Below, in pieces: positions 32,991 to 41,247 of a stretch of DNA of 64,000 nt. The notes beneath the pieces are model-generated. The model did no database searches, was not told the origin of the DNA, and saw only the letters and a list, made by a program, of their open reading frames with translations. Position numbers and translations under genes: made by a program. Source of the DNA: Armatimonadota bacterium (lineage in GTDB: Bacteria; Armatimonadota; Fimbriimonadia; Fimbriimonadales; Fimbriimonadaceae); contig JAFDWS010000001.1 in the NCBI GenBank assembly GCA_018268375.1, positions 462,627 to 526,626 of the forward strand, in the 5' to 3' direction. Every line of letters begins with the position of its first letter. The stretch's first letter is position 1.

Positions 32991-33434
32991 ATGATTCCTC
33001 CCGAGCAGCGAGCGCCGCACGCATGGGGAACGATCTACGTCCCCACTGGCCGGCTAACGGGTGCCCTGGCGGCCCTGCGTGATGGGAGGACCATGATAAT
33101 GCAGCAACGCGAGGTGCTTCGACTCACGGGCAGGCTCGAGTCACTTATTAGTGAGGGCCAATCGACCACTGCTCTCTCGCTACGCGACTGGTTTGAACTT
33201 TGGCTCATGCTCCGGCGGCCATCTCGATACTTTCATCTCACCGTCCTTATATCCGTAACGCTTTCGATCGTTGGCTTTGTAAACGGGTTCTGGATTGTCG
33301 TGAGGCCCGTTGGAGACGCGCTGAGCGCGGCTTGTCTGCGCGAACTCTTCCTGGCGCTTGGAAGTTTTGCTGGGGTCATTATCGTGACCCTGATCGGAAC
33401 CGAAAGTCTTCTCAAAGAGCCAGCGAGCGATTAG
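32991..33434 (+). CDS. small membrane protein of unknown function
   Basis: A 147-residue protein with two hydrophobic segments (about 85-105, LTVLISVTLSIVGFVNGFWI, and about 120-140, LFLALGSFAGVIIVTLIG). The N-terminal 75 residues are soluble and amphipathic. I do not recognise it. It starts 3 bp after the glyQ stop and ends with the same peptide as glyQ (KEPAS), because both genes end in the same 17-bp repeat. It seems slightly poorer in GC than glyQ. The region may have entered the glyQ 3' end as a unit bounded by that repeat. The stop overlaps the next, convergent gene by 4 bp. Confidence 0.6.
   Translation: MIPPEQRAPHAWGTIYVPTGRLTGALAALRDGRTMIMQQREVLRLTGRLESLISEGQSTTALSLRDWFELWLMLRRPSRYFHLTVLISVTLSIVGFVNGFWIVVRPVGDALSAACLRELFLALGSFAGVIIVTLIGTESLLKEPASD
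33413..33429. repeat. 17-bp direct repeat, right copy
   Basis: Exact copy of 32966-32982, again in the final codons of a gene. Sequence on the outer sides differs. Confidence 0.85.
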
Positions 33435-33976
33435 CGGCCGACTTTGTACCAGGGCCGGTCTTCCGGCGTCGCCATCGTGAAAGAGTCGAAGAAATCCTTC
33501 GCCTTCACCTTTCGCCAATTGCTAGGTGGCGCGACCACCGCCAGGTGGTAGAGCCGTTTGCCGTCTACAAGCAGAAAGTGCGAGACGACGGGCCCGTTGG
33601 GGACCACGATCCTGAACCGCCGCCAGGGCCTTCCCTCCTTGCGGCCGATCCCTTCCGAAAAGACCTGTCCGGGCTTGACCGATTCACCAAGATCGCTCGC
33701 TGCGTCGAGCACCTGCTCGGAGTTGCGAAACGTCAGCGTCCGCTCGGGGAGGTCGACGAAGCTGACCTGGTACAGTGCGGGCCCAGCAGAACAACTCAGC
33801 GTGTTTCGAACAAGGACGCCAGAGTCCGTTTCGACCTCTTCGCTCGTCCTGGTGGGCTCGGCTGGCAGTTTGACGTCAAAGCGCCTGTCGGCCGACGAAT
33901 ACTTCGGCCAACTCTCGACCGGCCCTGTCGCGACGACTGTCGCGACCATTGCCGAAAGGATTGGAATGACGATCAC
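33431..33976 (-). CDS. exported protein of unknown function
   Basis: A 181-residue protein starting at a GTG with a short hydrophobic N terminus (VIPILSAMVATVVATGP), probably a signal peptide. The mature part starts YSSADRRFDVKLPAEPTRTSE, a pattern seen in many exported lineage-specific proteins in which a short beta-domain follows export. Further features are YQVSFVDLPE, FRIVVPNGPVVSHFLLVDG and a Lys-rich C terminus. No catalytic motif. It overlaps the end of the preceding plus-strand gene by 4 bp. Confidence 0.65.
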   Translation of the reverse strand: MIVIPILSAMVATVVATGPVESWPKYSSADRRFDVKLPAEPTRTSEEVETDSGVLVRNTLSCSAGPALYQVSFVDLPERTLTFRNSEQVLDAASDLGESVKPGQVFSEGIGRKEGRPWRRFRIVVPNGPVVSHFLLVDGKRLYHLAVVAPPSNWRKVKAKDFFDSFTMATPEDRPWYKVGR

Positions 33977-34082
33977 AGGCTTGCCCTCGGGATGCTTTAC
34001 AGCTTGTGGAAACGAATCTTATCCCAAGTTTTCCACAGCTTGCAACGAAACTGGAACATTCGCTTGGCGATGGCATCGACGG

Positions 34083-34088
34083 TAAGAT
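34083..34088 (+). promoter_or_regulatory. -10 box TAAGAT, leaderless start
   Basis: TANNNT hexamer ending 6 nt before the ATG at 34095. Confidence 0.5.
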
Positions 34089-34094
34089 CGCGCG

Positions 34095-34568
34095 ATGAGG
34101 GCAAATTGGGGGCTCGTTGCTATCCTGTTGGCAGCCGTCGGCTGCGCTCCGCAGAACAGCGTCGAGGGAACTTGGATGATGCTGGGGACGCCGAGCGTCC
34201 CACCGGGAAGCAAGTGCTTCGCCACGTTCACGAAGCCAGACAGGATGAGCCTCACCTTCGACATCTCCCGGTTCTTCTCGAGCCCGGACAAGCCGAACGG
34301 GCAAGAAATGACGATCCATTACGAGGTGGTCGGCACCTATCGTGTCGAGGGCCAGGACTTGGTCGTTCATGCTGACAACGTGAAGTTCGAGGCCCAGAAC
34401 GTGCCTTGGTTGACTCCCGACCAACTCGACAAAGCGACCCGCGATTCCAGGCGAATGCTCGAGCAGGAGATCAACAGCTACCCCAAGCTCAAAATGGAAT
34501 GGGTGAGCAAGGACGAGTTCAAGGTGACCGGTCAATCCGGCCAGGCTGTCACCTATACTCGAATGTGA
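34095..34568 (+). CDS. lipoprotein of unknown function
   Basis: A 157-residue lipoprotein. The signal sequence MRANWGLVAILLAAVGC has a good lipobox (AAVGC). The mature region (VEGTWMMLGTPSVPPG, FATFTKPDRMSLTFDI, YEVVGTYRVEGQDLVVH) follows the short TIGR03066-like or lipocalin-like pattern in which a GTW motif opens a small barrel and GTYRVEGDxL repeats. Function unknown. It is probably monocistronic, with the -10 box 6 nt before the ATG. It converges on the hydrolase gene with a 3-bp gap. Confidence 0.75.
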   Translation: MRANWGLVAILLAAVGCAPQNSVEGTWMMLGTPSVPPGSKCFATFTKPDRMSLTFDISRFFSSPDKPNGQEMTIHYEVVGTYRVEGQDLVVHADNVKFEAQNVPWLTPDQLDKATRDSRRMLEQEINSYPKLKMEWVSKDEFKVTGQSGQAVTYTRM

Positions 34569-34571
34569 CCC

Positions 34572-35294
34572 TCAGCGCCGCAAGCGGTGTCCGAGCCAGG
34601 CTGCGACTGCACCCGCGATCTCCTTGGCCCTGCGACCCATAAGGGGCCCTACATGGCTCGTCTTGGCATATTCCATTACGTCAGCCCCATACGCCTTGGC
34701 GATGGCTCGACCGGTAGCAAGCGGGACGTCAGTGTCGTCCTCCCCAAGAACGACCAAGACTGGGCATTGCGGCTTCTGGACTTCGACGCCCTTTTTCAAG
34801 CTGCCCATCACGGCCCCGCTCTCGTCGCGCCATCGCTTCCAAGCCCATCGGATGGTCTTCTCGTCGCTGTCAGGCATCGCCGCACGAGTGTCCTCGATTG
34901 GCCCGTTCGCCCACTTGACGACAGCCGGAAACCCTTCCAGTTTGCGGTCGACAGGCACCGCCGCTGGCGCGACACTGTTCACGAGAACGATCGCGTCGGG
35001 CTTGAGCTTTTCTGCTGCCTTGAGGCAGAGAGGCCCACCCATGCTGGCCCCGACGAGAACGAGCGGACGCTTTGCCCTTTGCCCCCAACCTTCGACAAGG
35101 TGCTGGTAGTCCGCGAATGTCGTCTTCGCGTAATCGCCGCCAACCGGAACGAGGTCCTTGGCGACCACCTTCCAGCCTGTTTGTTGGAACACCGGCTTCC
35201 AAAAGTCGTACTCCCAGCCGCCTCCCCCTGCGCCGTGGACCATGACCACAGTCCCTTGGGTGACGATGGCAGCAACAAGAACGGCGAGCGTCAT
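34572..35294 (-). CDS. alpha/beta hydrolase
   Basis: A 240-residue alpha/beta hydrolase. Seen are the oxyanion region TVVMVHGAGGGGWEYDFWKP, the nucleophile elbow VGASMGG (GxSxG), the acid position near LVVLGEDDTDVP and the C-terminal His in YAKTSHVGPLMG. The ATG at 35294 overlaps the stop of the carboxypeptidase gene by 4 bp and opens with a hydrophobic stretch (TLAVLVAAIVTQG) that may act as a signal peptide. Substrate unknown; an esterase or lipase-like activity is the default for the family. Confidence 0.85.
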   Translation of the reverse strand: MTLAVLVAAIVTQGTVVMVHGAGGGGWEYDFWKPVFQQTGWKVVAKDLVPVGGDYAKTTFADYQHLVEGWGQRAKRPLVLVGASMGGPLCLKAAEKLKPDAIVLVNSVAPAAVPVDRKLEGFPAVVKWANGPIEDTRAAMPDSDEKTIRWAWKRWRDESGAVMGSLKKGVEVQKPQCPVLVVLGEDDTDVPLATGRAIAKAYGADVMEYAKTSHVGPLMGRRAKEIAGAVAAWLGHRLRR

Positions 35295-36790
35295 ACGGCG
35301 GCGGGGCTCAGCTCGTAGATGTCCTCGTACTTGCGCGTGATGCCCTTGATGTAGGGCTGGGCGTCCAGCGGGCGGCCGGTCACACGGGTCATCAGCTGGG
35401 CTGGCGTGTACTTGCGGCCCTGGCTGTAGACCTTCTCGATCAACCAATCAAGGATCGGCTTAAAGTTGCCAGCTGCGATCAAAGCTGAGGTGTCGCCGAG
35501 GTCGCGCTCAAGGCACTCCCAAATCTGGTAGCTGAGGATGTTCCCCATCGAATATGTTGGGAAGTAGCCCACCGAACCCTGCGACCAGTGGACGTCTTGC
35601 AAACACCCGACGGAATCGGTGGCAGGGGTGACCCCCAGGTAGTCCTTGTACTTTGCGTTCCAGAACTCGGGCAGGTCGTTGACCTTCAGCTCGCCGGTCA
35701 AGATGGCGCACTCAACCTCGAAGCGCACCATGATGTGGAGGTTGTAGGTGACCTCGTCGGCCTCGACCCGGATAAACGAGGGCTGAACCTTGTTGATGGC
35801 GCGATAGAACTGGTCGAGTGGCACATCGGGCAGTGCCGAGAATGTGGACTTGAGCTCAGGCAGGTACTTGCTCCAGAAAGACCGGCTGCGGCCAACGATG
35901 TTCTCCCACGTCCTGCTCTGACTTTCGTGGACACCCAGCGAGACGCCGCCGGCGAGCGGGGTCAAGTCCCACTGCATCGGCGATCCTTGCTCATACATGC
36001 CGTGGCCCGATTCGTGGAGCGTGCCGAAGATCGCGCTGCCAAGATAATCCTTGTACCGCGTGGTGAGTCTCACGTCACCGATCGACCAGCCGGTGCAGAA
36101 GGGGTGAGGGGCGACGTCTTGGCGACCCCGGTTAAAGTCAAAGCCGACTGCCTTCGAAATGTGCTCAGTGAACTGGGATTGAAGCGCTGAGTCCCATTTG
36201 CCTGTCAGGAAGCTGTCGTCCGGGTGGACCGGTGACTCCTTGATCCGTCGGACAAGGTCCACGATCGGCTCACGGATCGAACCGAACATCGCGTCCCAGC
36301 TCTTCTTTGTCGCCCCTTCCTCGTACTGGTCGGTCAACGCGTCGTAGATATGGTCTGTGTAGCCCAGGCACTCTGCTTCTTGCCGACAAATATCGAACAG
36401 CCTTTCGAGCGTGGGAGCAAACGTCTTAAAGGAGTTTTCGGCGCGCGCCTCCACCCACCGTTCGTGGCCTAGCGCCCCAAGTCGCATCTTCTCTTCGACG
36501 AGGCTCGCTGGGATCTTTGTGCGAATGTCCAGGTCTCGCTCGGTCACCCGGATCATCGCGATGTCGTCCTCGCTGCTCGCCTCCCCCTTGGCCTTCTCCA
36601 GCATGTCTCGGGTGTCGTCGGCGGTGAAGAGCTCGTGCGCCATCCGGCTCAGAATCCCCGTGTGCTGAGCACGCGCCTCAGCGCCGCCCCGCGGCATGTA
36701 TGTCTGCTGGTCCCACTCCATCATCGCGACGGCCGCACCCAGCGCGTTCACGTCGGCCAGACGGGAGTTCAGTTTCTCAAGAGCGCTCAT
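35291..36790 (-). CDS. M32 family metallocarboxypeptidase (Taq type)
   Basis: A 499-residue carboxypeptidase Taq/M32 family enzyme, which removes C-terminal residues from peptides in the cytosol. The zinc site HESGHGMYEQG (HExxH) lies at about residues 258-268, with the third ligand in the following GVSLGVHESQSR block; WENIVGRSRSFW also fits the family. The N-terminal MMEWDQQTYMPRGGAEARA and C-terminal LTGRPLDAQPYIKG-type ending are characteristic, and the length is typical. It is transcribed from a TAACCT box 6 nt before the ATG and is coupled to the hydrolase gene. Confidence 0.93.
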   Translation of the reverse strand: MSALEKLNSRLADVNALGAAVAMMEWDQQTYMPRGGAEARAQHTGILSRMAHELFTADDTRDMLEKAKGEASSEDDIAMIRVTERDLDIRTKIPASLVEEKMRLGALGHERWVEARAENSFKTFAPTLERLFDICRQEAECLGYTDHIYDALTDQYEEGATKKSWDAMFGSIREPIVDLVRRIKESPVHPDDSFLTGKWDSALQSQFTEHISKAVGFDFNRGRQDVAPHPFCTGWSIGDVRLTTRYKDYLGSAIFGTLHESGHGMYEQGSPMQWDLTPLAGGVSLGVHESQSRTWENIVGRSRSFWSKYLPELKSTFSALPDVPLDQFYRAINKVQPSFIRVEADEVTYNLHIMVRFEVECAILTGELKVNDLPEFWNAKYKDYLGVTPATDSVGCLQDVHWSQGSVGYFPTYSMGNILSYQIWECLERDLGDTSALIAAGNFKPILDWLIEKVYSQGRKYTPAQLMTRVTGRPLDAQPYIKGITRKYEDIYELSPAAV

Positions 36791-36796
36791 CGCGCG

Positions 36797-36802
36797 AGGT
36801 TA
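36797..36802 (-). promoter_or_regulatory. -10 box TAACCT, leaderless start
   Basis: On the minus strand TAACCT ends 6 nt before the ATG of the M32 peptidase gene. Confidence 0.45.
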
Positions 36803-36863
36803 CCGGTTCACAAGTTCAAGGGGCTGCGACCTTTTTTCGCTCGCCAAGCGTCAAGTTCAGAGA

Positions 36864-37967
36864 ATGACGTTACTCAGCGCGCTCGTGGGGCTGGCGCTGC
36901 TGGCCCCGTTCCAGGACAGCCAGTCGTCGGCGAAAGCTCTCCTCGCCAAGATCGACGAGTACAAGCCGCCGGTCTACGAGGAGGAGAAGAACGACCCCGA
37001 CTACAAGCGCGATTGGATGATGGGGTTCTTGCGCTACCTCGAAAAGCGCAACGACATGATCTCCGAGTTCGTCACCCATTTCCCCGACCATGAGCGGTCA
37101 AAGGGGCTGATGGAGGAATGGTTCAAGAACCTGGCGGGAGGGGTCACACCGACTACGATGCTCCGCATCCCCAAGGCGGTCGTGAGCATCGACTCCTTCT
37201 TGCTCAACAACAAGGTGGACTGGATCACCTCCATGGGCGCCTACTATCGCTCCTATTACGTGCTGTGCGGCCCTTGGAACCGGCTGATCGAGCTCGACCG
37301 ACTCAAGGCACCGCCCGACGACCGTGAACGGCGCCAAGTCATCCAAATCGGCATGGCTGCGATCCAAGAGTTCATCGACAAGTTTCCTGACGACATACGG
37401 GGCGCGCGGCTCTATGACATCCTTGCGACGGCCAGCCACGACCCGGTGTCGTCGCGGGCGATCTATTCCAAAGTCATCAACGAGTACCCCGACCACCCCA
37501 ATGTCGGGTTCTTCCAGGGCAAGCTGAACCAGACCGACAAGATCGGCGATCCCTTCGCTTTTGAGTTTGAGGACGGGACGACCGGAGAGAAAGTCGTCGA
37601 CAAGGACTACGCGGGCAAAGTGCTGCTCGTGGTTTTCACCGCCGTGGCCCTGAAGCCTTGCCAAAAGGAGTTGCTCGAAGCGAAACGGCTTTGGTTCCGC
37701 TATGAACACGAGGGCATGGAGGTCATCGACGTGAGTCTTGACCTGCCTTCAGAAAAGAAGAAATATGTCGACTTCGTGGGTGACAACAAGCTGAAGTGGC
37801 GGCACTACTTCCAGGGGAACGGCTACTTGGGCGAGTTCTCCTTCAAATGGGGGATCAACACGTTCCCCACCTGGTTCCTGGTGGATCGCAAGGGCAATCT
37901 GCGCTATTCGAACGCAGAGGACGACACCGAGACGAAGATCAAAGAGCTCCTTAAGGAAAAGGCGTAA
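36864..37967 (+). CDS. exported protein with C-terminal thioredoxin-like domain lacking the first active-site Cys
   Basis: A 367-residue protein. ATG 36864 opens a short signal peptide (TLLSALVGLALLAPFQ); longer starts overlap the divergent gene. Residues about 30-220 are helical and of unknown fold. From about residue 225 it is a TlpA/AhpC-like thioredoxin domain: GDPFAFEFEDGTTGEK, YAGKVLLVVFTAVALKPCQKEL, then WGINTFPTWFLVDRKGNLRY with the cis-Pro. Where TlpA-type proteins have WCxPC, this one has ALKPC, so only the second cysteine is left. A classic disulfide exchange is therefore unlikely; a binding or peroxiredoxin-like role is possible. Confidence 0.8.
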   Translation: MTLLSALVGLALLAPFQDSQSSAKALLAKIDEYKPPVYEEEKNDPDYKRDWMMGFLRYLEKRNDMISEFVTHFPDHERSKGLMEEWFKNLAGGVTPTTMLRIPKAVVSIDSFLLNNKVDWITSMGAYYRSYYVLCGPWNRLIELDRLKAPPDDRERRQVIQIGMAAIQEFIDKFPDDIRGARLYDILATASHDPVSSRAIYSKVINEYPDHPNVGFFQGKLNQTDKIGDPFAFEFEDGTTGEKVVDKDYAGKVLLVVFTAVALKPCQKELLEAKRLWFRYEHEGMEVIDVSLDLPSEKKKYVDFVGDNKLKWRHYFQGNGYLGEFSFKWGINTFPTWFLVDRKGNLRYSNAEDDTETKIKELLKEKA

Positions 37968-37983
37968 CCCTAGCCCGCAAAGG

Positions 37984-37989
37984 TATGGT
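37984..37989 (+). promoter_or_regulatory. -10 box TATGGT, leaderless start
   Basis: TANNNT hexamer ending 8 nt before the ATG at 37998. Confidence 0.4.
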
Positions 37990-37997
37990 GCGGAACC

Positions 37998-38528
37998 ATG
38001 GAGCGGCAGGTCTATCGTTGGACCAGGCTCGTGACGATCTTCATGCTCGTCGGGGGCGGCTCAATCGGACTCTTCGGAATTGCGGCTGGCGCCGTTCAAA
38101 GCAACGAGCCCTCCGACGTCTATTGGCTCATCCTCGTTCTCGGCACGCTGCTGTTCCTCTTCTTCTTGAGTGCCGGCTTGTTCCTGGCCGACAATCCGGC
38201 TAAGAAGGTGCCCGCGCTCGTCGCTCTTGCGTTCCAGATTCCAGTCTTTGGGAGCCCTGTTTTCGGCTACAGAATTTACTCTGGCCTCTCCGTGACAATC
38301 GGGGTTATTGGGGGCCGCTTTGACCTCCACTGGAGTTTTGGCGGCAAATTTCTTGTCTGGTTTGCCGAAGAGCAGCCTCTGTCCTTCGCCATCAATCTCA
38401 TCGCACTCTTCGCTTTCCTTCTGCTGTGGAGGATGCCATGGACGTCCGAGGAATTCGAAGCTTGGTCTGCTCGAGTCAAGGGCCCAAGTACAACCGAACC
38501 AGACTCAAATCAGTTTCCGACGGGCTGA
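37998..38528 (+). CDS. membrane protein of unknown function
   Basis: A 176-residue protein with four or five hydrophobic segments (VTIFMLVGGGSIGLFGIAAG, VYWLILVLGTLLFLFFLSAG, VPALVALAFQIPVFG, FAINLIALFAFLLLW) and a polar C-terminal tail. I do not recognise a family. Its last 19 bp overlap the 3' end of the convergent HD-GYP gene. Confidence 0.7.
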   Translation: MERQVYRWTRLVTIFMLVGGGSIGLFGIAAGAVQSNEPSDVYWLILVLGTLLFLFFLSAGLFLADNPAKKVPALVALAFQIPVFGSPVFGYRIYSGLSVTIGVIGGRFDLHWSFGGKFLVWFAEEQPLSFAINLIALFAFLLLWRMPWTSEEFEAWSARVKGPSTTEPDSNQFPTG

Positions 38529-39109
38529 ATCAACGGCTGCACTTTTGCAAAGGCTGCCACCACATCGGGGTCGAACTGCGCCCCCGCGCATCTCCTTAGC
38601 TCGGCCAGCGCTTCGTCATCGTCCACCGCGTGGCGCCAAGGCGAGCCGGTCAGCAAGACGTCAAAGGCTTCACAGGCTCCGATGATCCTCGCCCCGAGTG
38701 GGATTTGATCCCCGGCCAGCCCGTCTGGATATCCTTCTCCGTCCCACCGCTCGTGATGGTGGCGGATCATGGGAACAGTCGGGCGCAGCCATTCGAAGGA
38801 CTCGACGATCCGCATCGCCATCAGCGCATGACTTCGCAGTTCCTCCAACTCCTCTTCGCTCAGGTCGCCCAGCTTTCGCAGCGTAGTCGGGTTCACAGAA
38901 ATCTTTCCGATATCGTGAAGGGCGGCTGCCCGCCGCAGATCGATCAAGTCGTCGTAGCTCATCCCGAGTTCGTGGCCCGTCGCCGTCGCGTAGACCGAAA
39001 CCCGCTCAGAATGGCCCGCCTCGCCTGGCTCATGGAGGTCGAGGGCCTGGACCAACGCGCGGATCGTGTCATTGAAGGAGTCTTGGAGAACAGGCTCGCT
39101 GGTCATCAT
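38510..39109 (-). CDS. HD-GYP domain phosphodiesterase
   Basis: A 199-residue stand-alone HD-GYP protein, the class that hydrolyses cyclic di-GMP. Motifs in order are EAGHSERVSVYATATGHELG, LRRAAALHDIGKISV (HD pair), RSHALMAMRI, RHHHERWDGEGYPDGLAGDQ (GYP-like segment), IPLGARIIGACEAFDVL and LRRCAGAQFDPDVVAAF. No receiver or sensory domain is attached. The start (two adjacent ATGs, 39109 and 39106) overlaps the selA stop. Co-transcription with selA has no evident functional reason. Confidence 0.9.
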   Translation of the reverse strand: MMTSEPVLQDSFNDTIRALVQALDLHEPGEAGHSERVSVYATATGHELGMSYDDLIDLRRAAALHDIGKISVNPTTLRKLGDLSEEELEELRSHALMAMRIVESFEWLRPTVPMIRHHHERWDGEGYPDGLAGDQIPLGARIIGACEAFDVLLTGSPWRHAVDDDEALAELRRCAGAQFDPDVVAAFAKVQPLIQPVGN

Positions 39110-40428
39110 TGGGTTTTGGCCTCTTCCTTAAGGATGGCTTCCACGGCCTCGAGTTCGCTGGGCTCACACGTCCTGGGATCGAGCCAGACCAGTCCGTCCT
39201 CGATGCGTCCGATGACCCCGCGCGCCCTGAGCCGCGCCGAAAGGGACATGGCCGAACGGCTAGAAAGCCCTACCCGGCGGGTCGGAACGCCGGTCCCCGG
39301 CAGGGAACCGCTTCCCATCTCGGTGAGGCCGTCCCCGATGGTCGCGCCCAGGCCCCATGCGTTGGCGAGCCGGCCCGCCATTTGACCGACCTCATCGATC
39401 GTCCGCGACGCGTAGCGCCATGTCGGTATCTCCGTCCACCTTCCTTCCAAGTAAAGCCGCAAGACCTGTTCGAGCCCCTCAAGCGCCAGCTTGTCGACCC
39501 TGACGGCGCGGGCAAGGGGATGGTGTGCGATCCGCGCCACCAGGTCCCGCTTGCCGAGAATGAGCCCAGCCTGTGGCCCGCCCAGCAACTTGTCGCCGCT
39601 GGCCGTGACAATGTCCGCCCCGTCTTGGACAGCCTCTTTCAGAGTCCTTTCCCGGGGCAAATTGAATTGGGTCGTGTCGACCAAGCACCCGCTCCCCAAG
39701 TCGTCGATAAACACGCACCCGTACTCATGGGCGAGTCCGGCCAGACTCGCTGGCGCCGGCTCCTCAGTGAAGCCGACGACCTTGAAATTGGAGGGATGGC
39801 AGCGCAGCACGGCGCGCGTCTCCCCGCTCATGGCCCGTTTGTAGTCGCTGAGCCGGGTCTTGTTGGTGCAACCCACCTCGACGAGGTCGCATCCGGCTTC
39901 GCGCACGACGTCGGGCATGCGGAACGAGCCGCCGATCTCGACCATCTGGCCGCGCGACAGGACGACTTCCCCTCCCGCGCAAAGCGCCCGGAGGGCAAGG
40001 AACACCGCGGCCGCGCAATTGTTGACGACCAGGGCGTCCTCGGCCCCAGTCAGTTCCTGGAGGAGCCACCCGACGTGGGCTTGGCGATCGCCCCTCGCTC
40101 CCGAGGCCTCGTCAATTTCGAGGGACGCGTAGCTGCTTTGCGCGGGAAGGGCAGCGAGACGGGCCCGACCAAGGCCAGTGTGCAAGATTACGCCGGAGAG
40201 ATTGATGAGCGGCCTCAGAGAAGGTGAAGCGATGCGGAGGGCAAGCTCTTTCGCTTCGCTCAGCAATCCCTCGACGGCGACCGCTTCGCCAGCGAGGATG
40301 GCCGCGCGGTATTGCTCGACCACCGTCCGGGCGGCGAAGACCCGGACTGGCTCGGACACTTCGGCGAGGTCGAGCTGGCGGGCAGTCTCGTCCACGCTTG
40401 GCAATTGGCGAAGCTTTCCGACGTCCAT
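39106..40428 (-). CDS. selA: L-seryl-tRNA(Sec) selenium transferase
   Basis: SelA, 440 residues, a PLP enzyme that converts Ser-tRNA(Sec) to Sec-tRNA(Sec). Visible are the N-terminal domain LRQLPSVDETARQLDL, the LINLSGVILHTGLGRA motif, GDRQAHVGWLLQELTGAEDA, SRGQMVEIGGSFRMPDV, EVGCTNKTRLSDY, HPSNFKVVGFTEE, FIDDLGSGCLVD and the Schiff-base Lys in TASGDKLLGGPQAG. ATG 40428 begins with the usual MxxLRxLPSVD-type N terminus; an upstream ATG adds 13 residues. Its presence implies a selenocysteine pathway, but selB, selC and selD are outside the window. Confidence 0.92.
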   Translation of the reverse strand: MDVGKLRQLPSVDETARQLDLAEVSEPVRVFAARTVVEQYRAAILAGEAVAVEGLLSEAKELALRIASPSLRPLINLSGVILHTGLGRARLAALPAQSSYASLEIDEASGARGDRQAHVGWLLQELTGAEDALVVNNCAAAVFLALRALCAGGEVVLSRGQMVEIGGSFRMPDVVREAGCDLVEVGCTNKTRLSDYKRAMSGETRAVLRCHPSNFKVVGFTEEPAPASLAGLAHEYGCVFIDDLGSGCLVDTTQFNLPRERTLKEAVQDGADIVTASGDKLLGGPQAGLILGKRDLVARIAHHPLARAVRVDKLALEGLEQVLRLYLEGRWTEIPTWRYASRTIDEVGQMAGRLANAWGLGATIGDGLTEMGSGSLPGTGVPTRRVGLSSRSAMSLSARLRARGVIGRIEDGLVWLDPRTCEPSELEAVEAILKEEAKTQ

Positions 40429-40461
40429 GTGACCTCTGCAACCCAGTTTGGCAGACTTAAG

Positions 40462-40467
40462 TAACAT
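40462..40467 (+). promoter_or_regulatory. -10 box TAACAT, leaderless start
   Basis: TANNNT hexamer ending 9 nt before the ATG at 40477, in the divergent selA intergenic region. Confidence 0.4.
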
Positions 40468-40476
40468 TGTCGTCGC

Positions 40477-41184
40477 ATGGCAACCGTCCCGCCACCCTTC
40501 GAGGCGCCTCCCGTCCCCCGGGCTACCAACTCGGCGAACAAGGCATGTCTGGCGGCCATCTTACTGGTCGCTTGCGCCTGCCTGGTGATCTGCGGCATCG
40601 GTGCCTTCAGCTTCAAAGGGTTCTTCGACCAAGCCGTCCAAACCGCGTCCTGCGCGGAGATGTTCGACATGGCGCACAAGGCGACGCTCGCTTATGCCAA
40701 AACCCATGCAGGCAAGTTCCCGCCCGCGGCCACTTGGGAAGACGACATCCAGCCCTACTACAAGAACCTTTATGACACCTTTGCTGCTGAGGCCAGCCAC
40801 AAGAAACTTCCCAAGGGAGCTTGGCCCCCGGCCCCTGGCGAAGCCCTGGTCTGCAAGTGGCAGGGGCGGACGACCGGCATCGCCTACAACAACGAGCTTG
40901 CAAACAAGTTCCAATCCTCCTTCAAGGACCCCAGCACGACCGCCGTCGTGTTCGAAGTTGACGGGACCGGCCGCAACCAGACTGAGAAATACGTCGCCAA
41001 ACCCAAGGCTTCCGCGCCCAAGATCTTCTACAACGAGCGGGACTGGATCGTGTTCTTCATCGACGGCAACAAGAACCCACTTGAGACGAGCGGCTCCAAC
41101 AGCATCAAGATCAGCGTCGACGACGGACTGGACAAGTCTTCGACGACTGACAGTTCTTCCTCAGGAAACAAGACCGAGGAGTGA
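40477..41184 (+). CDS. single-pass membrane protein of unknown function
   Basis: A 235-residue protein. After a Pro-rich N-terminal stretch (TVPPPFEAPPVPRATN) there is one TM segment (CLAAILLVACACLVICGIGAF, about residues 24-44). The outer part contains MAHKATLAYAKTHAGKFPPA, WPPAPGEALVCKWQG and WIVFFIDGNKNPLE. The start resembles type-IV-pilin/DUF1559-like proteins, in which a hydrophobic helix is followed by an FPP/aligned-region domain, but the N-terminal GFTLIE motif is missing, so I do not assign it. The C terminus is Ser-rich. Confidence 0.65.
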   Translation: MATVPPPFEAPPVPRATNSANKACLAAILLVACACLVICGIGAFSFKGFFDQAVQTASCAEMFDMAHKATLAYAKTHAGKFPPAATWEDDIQPYYKNLYDTFAAEASHKKLPKGAWPPAPGEALVCKWQGRTTGIAYNNELANKFQSSFKDPSTTAVVFEVDGTGRNQTEKYVAKPKASAPKIFYNERDWIVFFIDGNKNPLETSGSNSIKISVDDGLDKSSTTDSSSSGNKTEE

Positions 41185-41225
41185 TCACCAGTCCCGAACG
41201 AACGTCACTCCTTGTGAGTCCTGCG

Positions 41226-41231
41226 TATAAT
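41226..41231 (+). promoter_or_regulatory. consensus -10 box TATAAT before tatA
   Basis: Perfect -10 hexamer 16 nt before the tatA ATG. AGAGAG at about 41236 may act as a weak ribosome site. Confidence 0.55.
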
Positions 41232-41247
41232 CCAAAGAGAGACCGAC

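Noticed and set aside
39106..40428. Selenoprotein candidates among genes in this window
   Set aside because: I found no gene in which an in-frame TGA is followed by continued family homology.
40477..41184. DUF1559/type IV pilin-like protein
   Set aside because: The N-terminal prepilin motif is missing; only a TM helix and loosely similar composition remain.
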